From assembly GCA_021739765.1 (NCBI GenBank), contig JAIPBD010000002.1:186001-250000 (forward strand): a stretch of DNA of 64,000 nucleotides, read 5' to 3'. This document shows, in pieces, positions 18,253 to 27,278 of the stretch (within the stretch, counting starts at the first letter, position 1; each line of letters starts with the position of its first letter). This stretch comes from Melioribacteraceae bacterium (GTDB taxonomy: Bacteria > Bacteroidota > Ignavibacteria > Ignavibacteriales > Melioribacteraceae). The position numbers and the translations under genes were made by a program. Below the pieces are notes generated by a model. That model saw nothing but the letters and a program-made list of their open reading frames with translations, was not told the DNA's origin and did not search any database.

Positions 18253-19266
18253 ATGGAAAAGTTGAAGGTTTCTTTTTTTTCGACTCCACCAAAAGAAAGA
18301 ACTTATATAAAGAAAAAATTTGATAAGAAGATTTTCGATCTTCGTTTCTATTCAGATAATCTCACTGAGAGCAATGCGGAATTAATTGAAGATTCCGATA
18401 TAATTTCAGTTTTTATCTATTCGAAAGTTACTTCAAAGGTAATTGACAGCGCGAAAAAATTGAAATTGATTGCAACCAGAAGCACCGGATTTAATCATAT
18501 CGATTTAAAGGCGGCAAAAAAAAGAAATATACCGGTTTGCAATGTTCCCTATTATGGTGAAAATACGGTTGCAGAACATACTTTTGCATTAATTTTAGCT
18601 TTGTCCCGAAATTTGCATAAAGCGTATGTCCGCTCGATTCAGAGCAATTTTTCATTAGATGGGCTGCGGGGATTTGATCTTCGAGGAAAAACACTTGGTG
18701 TTGTTGGAGCCGGAAGCATCGGAATGCATGTAATGAAGATTGCGAATGGGTTCGGGATGAATATTCTCGCTTACGATGTCAATCATAATCATATGATGCA
18801 AGAACTTATAGATTTTGAGTACGTTTCAATGGATGAATTATTATCAAAATCAGACATTATTACACTACATTGTCCATACAATAAACATACTCATCATCTT
18901 TTAAATATGGATAATATTACAAATGTTCGCAAAGGGACTTTATTCATTAATACTGCCCGGAGCGGAATAATTTCACCCGAAGCCCTTTATTATGCGATCG
19001 ATAAAGGCATTTTCGGCGGTGCCGGATTGGACGTGTTCGAAGGTGAAGAGATTGTTAATGATGAAAATCAAATGTTGACAAAAAACGTGCCCGTCGAAAA
19101 TTTGGAAGCAATATTAAAACGAAATTTGCTTCTTCGCCGGGAGAACGTAATTATCACTCCGCACATGGCATTTGATTCCGAGGAAGCCGTGCAAAGAATT
19201 TTGGATACAACTATTGAGAACATAAATGGATTTATAAGTAACAAACCGTTTTTTAAAGTAAGTTAA
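18253..19266 (+). CDS. D-2-hydroxyacid dehydrogenase, D-lactate dehydrogenase-like
   Basis: NAD-dependent reductase of 2-keto acids (337 aa). The NAD-binding motif VGVVGAGSIG lies near residues 147-156, and the catalytic triad Arg (NTARSG), Glu (LDVFEGEE) and His (ITPHMAF) is present. The pattern LDVFEGEE followed by a long variable loop and an ITPHMAF block is the arrangement of fermentative D-LDH (LdhA) rather than of phosphoglycerate dehydrogenase. An AAAGG site precedes the ATG. The gene is placed between two ABC exporter genes with spacings of 20 and 12 bases, so all three are probably one transcript. The exact keto acid is inferred. Confidence 0.85.
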   Translation: MEKLKVSFFSTPPKERTYIKKKFDKKIFDLRFYSDNLTESNAELIEDSDIISVFIYSKVTSKVIDSAKKLKLIATRSTGFNHIDLKAAKKRNIPVCNVPYYGENTVAEHTFALILALSRNLHKAYVRSIQSNFSLDGLRGFDLRGKTLGVVGAGSIGMHVMKIANGFGMNILAYDVNHNHMMQELIDFEYVSMDELLSKSDIITLHCPYNKHTHHLLNMDNITNVRKGTLFINTARSGIISPEALYYAIDKGIFGGAGLDVFEGEEIVNDENQMLTKNVPVENLEAILKRNLLLRRENVIITPHMAFDSEEAVQRILDTTIENINGFISNKPFFKVS

Positions 19267-19278
19267 AATGAGCATTTG

Positions 19279-21066
19279 ATGGCAGAAGTTTCCAGCGATG
19301 AAATATTAGGCAAAGCATACGATTCAAAATTAATGAAACGGCTGCTTGCTTATGTAAAACCGTACAAAAAGTATGTGGTATTGGCAATTGTTTTTAATAT
19401 TCTCGTAGCCGGCTTAGGACCTCTTCGCCCATATCTGACAAAAGTCGCTATTGATGAAAATATAGCAAACAGTGATTATGACGGACTAATTGTTATCTCG
19501 ATACTGCTTTTTGGATCTTTAATTTTTCAGGCCTCGATCCAATATCTGCTCACCTATTACACTCAATTAATGGGTCAAAAAATCATTTATGATTTGCGCA
19601 AAAAACTCTTTTCGCATGTTCAAAGGCTTTCGCTAAAATATTTTGACAAAACCCCGATTGGAAGAATTGTTACACGAGTGACCAACGATGTTGAATCTCT
19701 GAATGAGCTTTTTTCATCCGGGATTGTGATGGTTTTTAGTGATGTTTTTATAATCCTCTGGATACTCATTTTTATGTTCGTCATGTCTTGGGACTTATCA
19801 CTTGTAACTTTATCTGTATTACCGGCTCTTATTTACGGAACGTTTCTTTTCAGAAAAAAGGTGCGGGAAGCTTACAGGGATGTAAGAAAATATCTCGCTC
19901 GTTTAAATTCGTATATGCAAGAACATATCACCGGAATGAGTATTGTGCAAATATTCGCCAAAGAAAAAAGTGAAGAGGATCGTTTCGCGAAGATTAATTC
20001 TGATCACAAAGATTCAAACGTAAGCTCGATATTTTATTATGCGATTTTCTTTCCGTCCGTTGAAATTTTAAGCTCCCTCGCAATAGCTCTTATTGTCTGG
20101 TACGGTGGGGGCGAAGTAATTCAAAAATCGATGTCAATTGGTGTTTTGTTCGCGTTTATTCAATACACAGAGATGTTCTTTAGACCAATACGCGATCTAT
20201 CGGAAAAATATAATATTATGCAAACCGCGATGGCCTCTTCCGAAAGAATTTTTAACATTTTAGATAATGATACATTTGTAAATAATCCGGAAAATCCTCG
20301 CCGGTTCAATAAGGTTGAGGGGAAAATCGAATTTCAGGATGTTTCCTTTGCGTACAATCCGGATGAATACGTGCTAAAAAATATTAATTTTACGATAAAT
20401 CCCGGCGAAGCTGTCGCAATTGTTGGAGCCACAGGAGCGGGTAAAACATCCATCATTAACATTCTTACCCGATTCTATGATGTTCCAAAAGGAAAAATTC
20501 TGGTTGATGGATTAAACATTGCCGAAGTTGACAAACACGAATTGAGAAAACATATTTCAATGGTTTTACAAGATGTGTTTTTATTTTCCGGAACAATAAA
20601 ATCCAATATCAGTTTGGATAATGAAGATATAACCGAGCAAATGGTAATCGACGCTGCGAAAACTGTCGGAGCGCACAAATTTATATCCGAATTACCAAAA
20701 GGCTACGACGAACAAGTAATGGAAAAAGGTGCAACCTTAAGTGTAGGACAAAAGCAGTTAATTTCATTCGCGAGAGCTCTTGCTTATAATCCGCAAATAC
20801 TTATTTTGGACGAAGCGACTTCGAGTATAGATACCGAAACTGAAATTTTAATTCAAAAGGCAATTGAAAAACTTTTGGTGGGAAGGACTTCAATTGTTAT
20901 AGCTCATAGATTATCGACGGTGCAAAACGCCGATAAAATTATTGTAATGCACAAAGGTGAGATCAGAGAGGTGGGAACTCATCAAGAATTATTAACACAA
21001 AAAGGTATCTATTACAGACTGTACCAGTTACAGTATAAGGACCAGGAGATTCCAAAAACCGCTTAG
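19279..21066 (+). CDS. ABC exporter half-transporter with intact catalytic site
   Basis: A fused permease-ATPase (595 aa) of the same family as the gene at 16484. Six N-terminal membrane helices are followed by a nucleotide-binding domain with Walker A GATGAGKTS, signature LSVGQKQL and Walker B ILILDEATSS with catalytic Glu512. The H-loop is IAHRLST. The signature is LSVGQ instead of LSGGQ; in a heterodimer this falls opposite the degenerate Asp499 site of the partner. The ATG at 19279 is used; a TTG directly before it is possible. Neither has a strong ribosome site. Confidence 0.88.
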   Translation: MAEVSSDEILGKAYDSKLMKRLLAYVKPYKKYVVLAIVFNILVAGLGPLRPYLTKVAIDENIANSDYDGLIVISILLFGSLIFQASIQYLLTYYTQLMGQKIIYDLRKKLFSHVQRLSLKYFDKTPIGRIVTRVTNDVESLNELFSSGIVMVFSDVFIILWILIFMFVMSWDLSLVTLSVLPALIYGTFLFRKKVREAYRDVRKYLARLNSYMQEHITGMSIVQIFAKEKSEEDRFAKINSDHKDSNVSSIFYYAIFFPSVEILSSLAIALIVWYGGGEVIQKSMSIGVLFAFIQYTEMFFRPIRDLSEKYNIMQTAMASSERIFNILDNDTFVNNPENPRRFNKVEGKIEFQDVSFAYNPDEYVLKNINFTINPGEAVAIVGATGAGKTSIINILTRFYDVPKGKILVDGLNIAEVDKHELRKHISMVLQDVFLFSGTIKSNISLDNEDITEQMVIDAAKTVGAHKFISELPKGYDEQVMEKGATLSVGQKQLISFARALAYNPQILILDEATSSIDTETEILIQKAIEKLLVGRTSIVIAHRLSTVQNADKIIVMHKGEIREVGTHQELLTQKGIYYRLYQLQYKDQEIPKTA

Positions 21067-21077
21067 GAGGTACACTT

Positions 21078-22097
21078 ATGCCGGGAACCCGTTATATGAC
21101 ACTTCAGCGTCACATCATCGAAGGTGAAAGACGCCATCCCGAAGCTACCGGAGAACTTTCAGCACTACTTTCAGATTTATCGCTTGCCGCAAAAGTAATT
21201 TCACTCGAAGTAAACAAAGCCGGATTGGTAGATATTGTCGGTTTTACGGATGATACCAACGTACACGGAGAACAAGTAAAAAAATTAGACATTTTCGCTC
21301 ATGAAATGTTAATTCGTGCTATGGATCATGGCGGTCATCTTTGTGTAATGGCTTCTGAAGAAGAAGAGAATATCATTCATATTCCCAGAAAGCATCAAAT
21401 CGGGAAATACGTTTTACTCTTCGATCCGCTCGACGGTTCTTCGAATATTGATGCAAATGTAAGTATCGGCACAATCTTTTCAATTTACAAAAGAGTATCG
21501 CCCGAGCATACTCCAGGAACGCTTGAAGATTGTTTACAGAAAGGCGATAAACAAGTTGCCGCCGGTTATGTGGTTTACGGTTCAAGCACTATAATGGTTT
21601 ATACCGCCGGAGAAGGAACCCACGGATTTACATTAGATCCCGCATTTGGTGAATTTTTATTATCGCACGAAAGCATCCAAATTCCTTCACAAGGTAAAAT
21701 TTATAGTTTAAATGAAGGAAACTATAAATTTTGGCATCCCGGATTAAAACGGTATATCAAGTATCTTCAAGAGGATTTAAATAAACCCTACTCGGCAAGA
21801 TATATCGGATCTATGGTTGCTGATATTCATCGTAATATGTTATACGGTGGAATATTTATGTACCCTGCCGATGCGAGAAATCCCAAAGGTAAATTGAGAT
21901 TGATGTACGAAAATAATCCGATGGCCTTTATTATTGAACAAGCCGGTGGCCGAGCTTCGGATGGAAAGCAACGAATAATGGAGATCCAACCGGAAAACCT
22001 TCACGAAAGAACTCCTCTATACATCGGGAGTAAAGAAGATGTTTTAATGGTAGAAAAATTTTTGGCGGAAGCCGAAGTTTTGTCTGCTCCGGGGTAG
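21078..22097 (+). CDS. fbp: Fructose-1,6-bisphosphatase, class I
   Basis: Removes the 1-phosphate of fructose-1,6-bisphosphate, the committed step of gluconeogenesis. The 339-aa protein carries the metal-binding motif LFDPLDGSSNID near residue 115, the Glu of ASEEEE near 95, and the C-terminal block GGRASDGKQRIMEIQP typical of class I enzymes. A strong GGAGG site lies 7 bases before the ATG, the best in this part of the window, which suggests high expression. It follows the ABC gene by 11 bases and ends in a terminator, so it may be the last gene of the operon. Confidence 0.96.
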   Translation: MPGTRYMTLQRHIIEGERRHPEATGELSALLSDLSLAAKVISLEVNKAGLVDIVGFTDDTNVHGEQVKKLDIFAHEMLIRAMDHGGHLCVMASEEEENIIHIPRKHQIGKYVLLFDPLDGSSNIDANVSIGTIFSIYKRVSPEHTPGTLEDCLQKGDKQVAAGYVVYGSSTIMVYTAGEGTHGFTLDPAFGEFLLSHESIQIPSQGKIYSLNEGNYKFWHPGLKRYIKYLQEDLNKPYSARYIGSMVADIHRNMLYGGIFMYPADARNPKGKLRLMYENNPMAFIIEQAGGRASDGKQRIMEIQPENLHERTPLYIGSKEDVLMVEKFLAEAEVLSAPG

Positions 22098-22162
22098 AAT
22101 TATGAATATTCTCTATTTTGGGCGATAAACTTCGGTGACAATTTAATTATCTCTTTGTTGAG

Positions 22163-22196
22163 ACCCGTAATCAATTTTGATTCGGGTTTCATCTTT
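22163..22196 (+). terminator. Intrinsic terminator after fbp
   Basis: The arms ACCCGTAATCAA and TTGATTCGGGT pair with one bulged base. A T-rich tail (TTCATCTTTT) follows. Confidence 0.75.
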
Positions 22197-22244
22197 TAAT
22201 TCATTTTCATATTCTTGCACACATTTATCAATTCAGACGGTTTA

Positions 22245-23651
22245 ATGAAACTAACCAAATTAAAAGCTCCAAATACTTTTTTAATAATGTTTATAATTCT
22301 GGTAATCGTTGCGGCGATGACCTGGGTTATTCCCGCCGGCGAATTCGAACGAACTGAAAAAAACGGCAGAGAAGTTGTTGAAAACGGTACTTTTCACGAA
22401 GTCGAGAAAAATCCACAAAATATTGATGATTTATTAACAGCACCAGTAAGAGGATTCGCTGATCCCGACGGAGCTTTAATTATTGGTTTAGTTTTAATCG
22501 TTGGCGGTGCATTTACAGTTTTTCAAAAGACTGAGGCGGTTGATTCGGCAATTAAATCGATTGCAAAAGCACACTCCAAATCATCCCTTTTGCAGAAAAT
22601 GTTAATACCGATTTTGATGATAATTTTTTCCCTCGCGGGAGCTGTTTTTGGCATGAGTGAAGAAGTAATCCCTTTCATTTTAATTATGATTCCGCTTGCG
22701 TTAACTTTAGGATATGATACCGTAACAGGAGTAGCCATTCCGTTTATCGGAGCCGGAGCGGGATTTGCCGGTGCTTTTATAAATCCTTTCACAATTGGAA
22801 TCGCTCAAGGCATAGCAGATATTCCACTTTTTTCCGGGATGGAGTACCGAATATTAGTTTGGATAATCGTAACCTCTATCGCAATTATTTTTGTGATGCG
22901 ATATGCGCGAAGGGTTAAAGCCAATCCAAAACTCAGTTTTATGTATGAAAAGGATCAGGAAAAAAAGAAAGATTTACATTTGAAACAATTTGAAGAATTC
23001 GAAGGAATTGATAGAACTCATAAAATTGTACTTGGGATTTTTCTAGCCGGTTTACTGCTGTTAGTAGTCGGAGTTCTAAATTTTGGCTGGTACATCGAAG
23101 AAATTTCCGGATTGTTTTTGGCACTGGGAATAATAGTTGGTTTCGCGGGGAAATTATCGATAAAAGAGATTACCGATGCATTTGTGAAAGGAGCGAAGGA
23201 TCTAATCCCAACCGGTTTAATAATTGCGTCGGCAAGAGCAATTCTAATTGTGGCGGAAGATGGTCGCATCATCGACACGATATTAAATTATTTATCATCT
23301 TTGGTTGAAGGAGTTCATCCAATTATTTCTGCTCAATTAATGTTTTTTGTGCAATCATTTTTAAACTTCTTCGTTCCTTCAGGCAGCGGACAGGCAGCCT
23401 TAACCATGCCGATCATGGCCCCGCTAAGCGATTTGGTTGAAGTGAGCCGGCAAACCGCGGTTTTAGCTTTTCAATTTGGTGACGGATTCTCCAACCTAAT
23501 TATTCCCACATCTGCGGTAACAATGGGAATCTTAGCCCTTGCTGATATTCCTTGGGAGAAATGGGCAAAATGGATTTTTCCTCTGATTTTATTATTTACT
23601 GTTGCATCCATGCTTTTGCTGATCCCACCATTTATATTTGGTTGGAATTGA
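22245..23651 (+). CDS. YfcC/DcuC-family basic-amino-acid or C4-dicarboxylate carrier
   Basis: Integral inner-membrane carrier (468 aa) with about 12 hydrophobic segments. Features typical of the YfcC family (PF03606) are the opening APNTFLIMFIILVIVAAMTWVIPAGEF, the conserved AGAGAGFAGAFINPFTIGIAQ loop in the middle, and the C-terminal FVPSGSGQAALTMPIMAPL plus FGDGFSNLIIPTSAV re-entrant segments. The ATG at 22245 is preferred to an upstream TTG because it gives the normal short cytoplasmic N-terminus. It stands alone. Substrate is uncertain; members have been linked to dicarboxylates, amino acids and acetate flux. Confidence 0.82.
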   Translation: MKLTKLKAPNTFLIMFIILVIVAAMTWVIPAGEFERTEKNGREVVENGTFHEVEKNPQNIDDLLTAPVRGFADPDGALIIGLVLIVGGAFTVFQKTEAVDSAIKSIAKAHSKSSLLQKMLIPILMIIFSLAGAVFGMSEEVIPFILIMIPLALTLGYDTVTGVAIPFIGAGAGFAGAFINPFTIGIAQGIADIPLFSGMEYRILVWIIVTSIAIIFVMRYARRVKANPKLSFMYEKDQEKKKDLHLKQFEEFEGIDRTHKIVLGIFLAGLLLLVVGVLNFGWYIEEISGLFLALGIIVGFAGKLSIKEITDAFVKGAKDLIPTGLIIASARAILIVAEDGRIIDTILNYLSSLVEGVHPIISAQLMFFVQSFLNFFVPSGSGQAALTMPIMAPLSDLVEVSRQTAVLAFQFGDGFSNLIIPTSAVTMGILALADIPWEKWAKWIFPLILLFTVASMLLLIPPFIFGWN

Positions 23652-23747
23652 AATCGAATATTTAGCGCTTATGGGTTTATGGTACATGTTTTCACTTAAT
23701 ATTTTGGCTTTTGTGACTATATTTATATTCAAATAAAAGGATTAAAA

Positions 23748-24485
23748 ATGGATGTAAATCTCGCGGTACTTATTGATGGTGACAACATCCCATCTGCTCC
23801 GGTTAAGGAGATGATGGAAGAAATTGCCAAATACGGCAATCCGACAATAAAAAGGATTTACGGAGATTGGACTAATCCAAAACTTGGCAAATGGAAAAAT
23901 GTATTGCTCGAAAACGCAATAACACCAATTCAACAGTACGGTTACACAATCGGAAAAAACGCCACCGATTCGGCGATGATTATTGACGCAATGGATATTT
24001 TATATTCGGGTAAAGTTGATGGTTTTTGTATTGTTTCCAGCGATAGTGATTTTACAAGACTTGCAACCAGATTAAGAGAAGCCGGAATGCATGTAATCGG
24101 AATTGGTGAGAAAAAAACTCCGAATCCTTTTATTGTCGCGTGCGATAAGTTTATTTATATCGAAATTTTGAAGAACCAGTCAGATGAAAACGGATCTGAA
24201 ACGGCTAAAGCAAAATCAACTAAATCCTCAAATGTAGATTTAATTTCCCCACAAGTGTTAAAACTAATTTCAACCACAGTTAACGATCTGGCGGATGATG
24301 ACGGATGGGCATTTCTCGGCGATGTGGGAAACTTACTTCAGAAAAAACAACCGAATTTCGATTCTAGAAATTATGGCTTCCAAAAATTGACCCCATTGAT
24401 TAAATCAACAAAAATGTTTGAAGTTGAACATCGTGAAAGCCCGAAAGGACGGTTTAAATTGATCTATATTAAGAGCAAGGAATAA
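23748..24485 (+). CDS. NYN-domain (PIN-like) nuclease with C-terminal LOTUS/OST-HTH domain
   Basis: The N-terminal domain (residues 1-145) has NYN acidic residues: LIDGDN with Asp10 and Asp12, ATDSAMIIDAMD, and VSSDSDF near 97-102. These are the metal ligands of the LabA/DUF88 type NYN fold. After a Ser/Lys-rich linker (about 150-165), residues 170-245 look like a LOTUS (OST-HTH) RNA-binding domain (GWAFLGDVGNLLQKKQPNFDSRNYGFQKLTPLI). The combination suggests an RNA-targeting endonuclease. An AAGG site precedes the ATG. It is a single-gene unit. Confidence 0.85.
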   Translation: MDVNLAVLIDGDNIPSAPVKEMMEEIAKYGNPTIKRIYGDWTNPKLGKWKNVLLENAITPIQQYGYTIGKNATDSAMIIDAMDILYSGKVDGFCIVSSDSDFTRLATRLREAGMHVIGIGEKKTPNPFIVACDKFIYIEILKNQSDENGSETAKAKSTKSSNVDLISPQVLKLISTTVNDLADDDGWAFLGDVGNLLQKKQPNFDSRNYGFQKLTPLIKSTKMFEVEHRESPKGRFKLIYIKSKE

Positions 24486-24611
24486 CTCTACCGTTTTAAA
24501 CCACACGATAAGTATTGATTTATTTCTTGGTGTATTATTAGATTCACTCGTTGAAATTCCCCGATTTTAAGGTTCGACCGATAATTTATTCTTCTTATAT
24601 CCGTAAAACTT

Positions 24612-25484
24612 TTAATGCCAATTTTTGAGCGCGAGATATTTTTTTATAACCTCTCTCTCAACAATAGTAATCGGTGTCACATTTTCAGCTTCTTCATAAA
24701 TGAAATCGGAAACGTTGTTCATCTTCAAAGACTCTAGCGCAATTTGATAGAATTTATCAAAATAAGGTTTTTCGGCGCTGGATAGGTGCAGAGCAATTTT
24801 GTGTTTTGGAAAATCTTTCTTCCCAAGTTGGATATGAAATGAGCGGTTAGAAATTTTCAAAGCATCTTTATCACAAAGCAATGAGCTATAACAAGTTTGT
24901 TCTGCAAGTCCCAATATGAAAGGCGTAAAGTTTTTACTTAGGAACCATTCGATAAAATCAATGTCATAAATTGATTTTGGAAATCTCAAGATTCCGGCAG
25001 CAAAATTTTTGATCAGTCCTATTTTTTTCCTTAAAACCAAAGTGCTGAGATGAGTGGCATAGCTGACGCCCTTTTCTTCAAGGAAGATGGGATTTTGATT
25101 TTCGGGAAATAGTCTGTCAAATTTTTGAAAGTAGAGAAAATCACCATCAGAATATTGAACGAGTGAATTCGATAAGAGCGGTACATCGAGTAATTTGAGA
25201 CCCCAAACCGAATCATTTCTGTACTTTCGGCATGCAGGATACGCTTTAAGATAATCCTCAACTTCCTCATTAACTTGTTTCCTACGCAACAACTCAGAAT
25301 TTGGGATTTGTGATAATAATCGCTCGACATCATTCTCGGTGCAGGAGCCATCATCGTGGAAGATTATTTTTACAGGCTGCTTGCTTGCCAATCGTAGTGA
25401 GTGAAAACTTTTTACAGCGTTCTCAATATATTTAGAACCGACGAGTGATCTTACAACTAAAGGATTTTTAAGAAATCTATTCAT
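24612..25484 (-). CDS. Possible GT-A-type glycosyltransferase, 290 aa
   Basis: Not confidently recognised. The order of elements suggests a GT-A fold: a strand ending in IIFHDDGSC (residues about 39-47), a variable helical region, then VQYSDGDFLYFQKFDRLF near 110, where DGD would be a DxD metal site. The downstream EQTCYSSLL could be the acceptor-site helix. No signal peptide or membrane segment. The neighbouring genes are not cell-wall genes. A role in polysaccharide or glycan assembly is an inference only. Confidence 0.55.
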   Translation of the reverse strand: MNRFLKNPLVVRSLVGSKYIENAVKSFHSLRLASKQPVKIIFHDDGSCTENDVERLLSQIPNSELLRRKQVNEEVEDYLKAYPACRKYRNDSVWGLKLLDVPLLSNSLVQYSDGDFLYFQKFDRLFPENQNPIFLEEKGVSYATHLSTLVLRKKIGLIKNFAAGILRFPKSIYDIDFIEWFLSKNFTPFILGLAEQTCYSSLLCDKDALKISNRSFHIQLGKKDFPKHKIALHLSSAEKPYFDKFYQIALESLKMNNVSDFIYEEAENVTPITIVEREVIKKYLALKNWH

Positions 25485-25740
25485 TTATCTGCAGATGTGA
25501 ATTTTGTAAAAAAAATGATCCGCCGTATTGCCCTTTAATGTAATTATTAATTAGGGTTTTAAACCTTATTATAAACAAAATTATCGATCAAAAAAAAATC
25601 AAACCGGCGTAATTTTATACGAATCGTTTAAGGGAGGAAAAGAATCTGACAGATCTGATTTTAATTTTCCGCAATTTTTAAACTTATTAATCATATCTTT
25701 TGTCCGATTATGTAGATACTTTTTATTCATCGGAGAAAAT

Positions 25741-26691
25741 ATGTTTCGTTATAAATCAATTGTTCCCCTAATTATGTTCTTATTCGTTTTAACTGCTTGT
25801 TCGGAAGATTCACCAAACGACACCACTTCCGATTCTGATTGCACGTCTTCAATCGCGGTTGATACCGAACGTGGAGCATGTACTGAAGTACTTTCAACCG
25901 CGAGTACATTTAGTCAAAATATCACCGGAGGAACCAGAACAATAAATGCCAATAATATTCCGGCCCACAAAGTAGGATTATTCGGGAATGTGAGCGGTTC
26001 TCTTAATCCGAATGCGATCAGATCCCAATCAAGTACTTACGCCATAACAACAACACCCTCAGAGGCCGCAACTCTGACTTCTTTGCTTTCGTCGAACGGG
26101 CCTACATATTCATTCGGTGTGTTATTAAACGGAGTTGAGTTGGATCCGGTTGCTGCCGAACCCTGGCCTCATGAAGGATTTATGGCCGCCAACGTAAATT
26201 GGGAGTGGAACCTCGAAGCGACTATGGTTCAAATTGGATTGGATTGTAATAACGCGCATGTGCAGCCATCCGGCAAATATCATTATCATGGAAGTCCTTC
26301 ACTTTATTTGCAAGATCTTGATGTCAGTTCAACTGAAATGACTCTAATCGGATATGCCGCCGATGGATTTCCGGTTTATTACAAATATGGTTACAGTTCA
26401 GCATCCGACAGTTCTTCCGGCGTGAAAGTTTTGACATCGAGTTACAGATTAAAATCCGGCACTCGTCCCGGAGATGGAGTTACCGCGCCATGTGGTGAAT
26501 ATACGGGAGTTTACTCAGCCGATTTTGAATTTGTAGAAGGATTAGGCGATTTGGATGAAGCAAATGGCAGAACGGGTGTAACACCGGAATATCCAATGGG
26601 AACTTATTATTATGTTGTTACGGATGATTTCCCTAACATCCCACGATACTTTAGAGGTACACCTTCTTCGGATTTTAGATTGGGCGGTTAA
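25741..26691 (+). CDS. YHYH-domain lipoprotein
   Basis: A 316-aa exported protein. The N-terminus is a lipoprotein signal with lipobox LTAC (Cys20). A Ser/Thr-rich, low-complexity stretch follows. The core contains CNNAHVQPSGKYHYHGSP near residue 180, the hallmark of the YHYH domain (PF14240), with a further GYAADGFPVYYKYGY block and YVVTDDFPNIPRYFRGTP near the C-terminus. The YHYH histidines could bind metal, but no member has a firmly known reaction. A GGAG site supports the start. It overlaps the next gene by one base (TAATG), indicating a coupled operon with the membrane protein and deacetylase that follow. Confidence 0.85.
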   Translation: MFRYKSIVPLIMFLFVLTACSEDSPNDTTSDSDCTSSIAVDTERGACTEVLSTASTFSQNITGGTRTINANNIPAHKVGLFGNVSGSLNPNAIRSQSSTYAITTTPSEAATLTSLLSSNGPTYSFGVLLNGVELDPVAAEPWPHEGFMAANVNWEWNLEATMVQIGLDCNNAHVQPSGKYHYHGSPSLYLQDLDVSSTEMTLIGYAADGFPVYYKYGYSSASDSSSGVKVLTSSYRLKSGTRPGDGVTAPCGEYTGVYSADFEFVEGLGDLDEANGRTGVTPEYPMGTYYYVVTDDFPNIPRYFRGTPSSDFRLGG

Positions 26692-27260
26692 TGCGAAATT
26701 TATTATTTCTATTTCTGCTTATCAACAGCTTAGTCTCGGCACACGATCCGAACATAGCTTATTTTGAATTTAATGTAAATGATGGGCAGATTGTATTAAA
26801 AGCTGATTTCCCTTGGACTTTAAGAAACGCCATTTTGAAGGATTTCCCGGAATTACAAAATTCGAATTCACAGGGAGATTTTGATGAAGCCCTTTTTAAG
26901 TATTTGGAAGAGAATATTTCGATCACAGCCGATGGTGAATTATTAACAATCTTCGATGTTATGGAATTCCCGGGCAATCACAGTCACGGTGCGGCTTTCG
27001 AGATCATCTATAAATCCAAACAAACGATAGAACAATTATCAATTATAAATTCGTGTATGTTCAATCTTTATCCCAATCAAAAGAATTACAACACCTTGAT
27101 TTTTGATTCTGGTGAAATATTCGAAACTATGACAGAGATCGGGAATGCCGAATTTTCAACCGCCAGTGCAAACCGGAACTATCTTTATTACATTTTGATA
27201 TTTGGAATAATAGTCTCCGGATTTATTTTGATCTATTTTTACGCGTTAAAAAGAAAATGA
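26691..27260 (+). CDS. Exported protein with C-terminal membrane anchor, 189 aa
   Basis: No family recognised. The first 17 residues are a signal peptide (FLFLLINSLVSA, cut before HDPNIAYF). The body (18-155) is an acidic, strand-rich periplasmic domain. A single hydrophobic helix near residues 162-185 (YYILIFGIIVSGFILIYFY) followed by ALKRK anchors it with the C-terminus inside. It is translated from the TAATG junction with the YHYH lipoprotein gene and followed 18 bases later by the deacetylase, so it probably works with one of them. Confidence 0.75.
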   Translation: MRNLLFLFLLINSLVSAHDPNIAYFEFNVNDGQIVLKADFPWTLRNAILKDFPELQNSNSQGDFDEALFKYLEENISITADGELLTIFDVMEFPGNHSHGAAFEIIYKSKQTIEQLSIINSCMFNLYPNQKNYNTLIFDSGEIFETMTEIGNAEFSTASANRNYLYYILIFGIIVSGFILIYFYALKRK

Positions 27261-27278
27261 TAAGGAAGAATTATTCGA

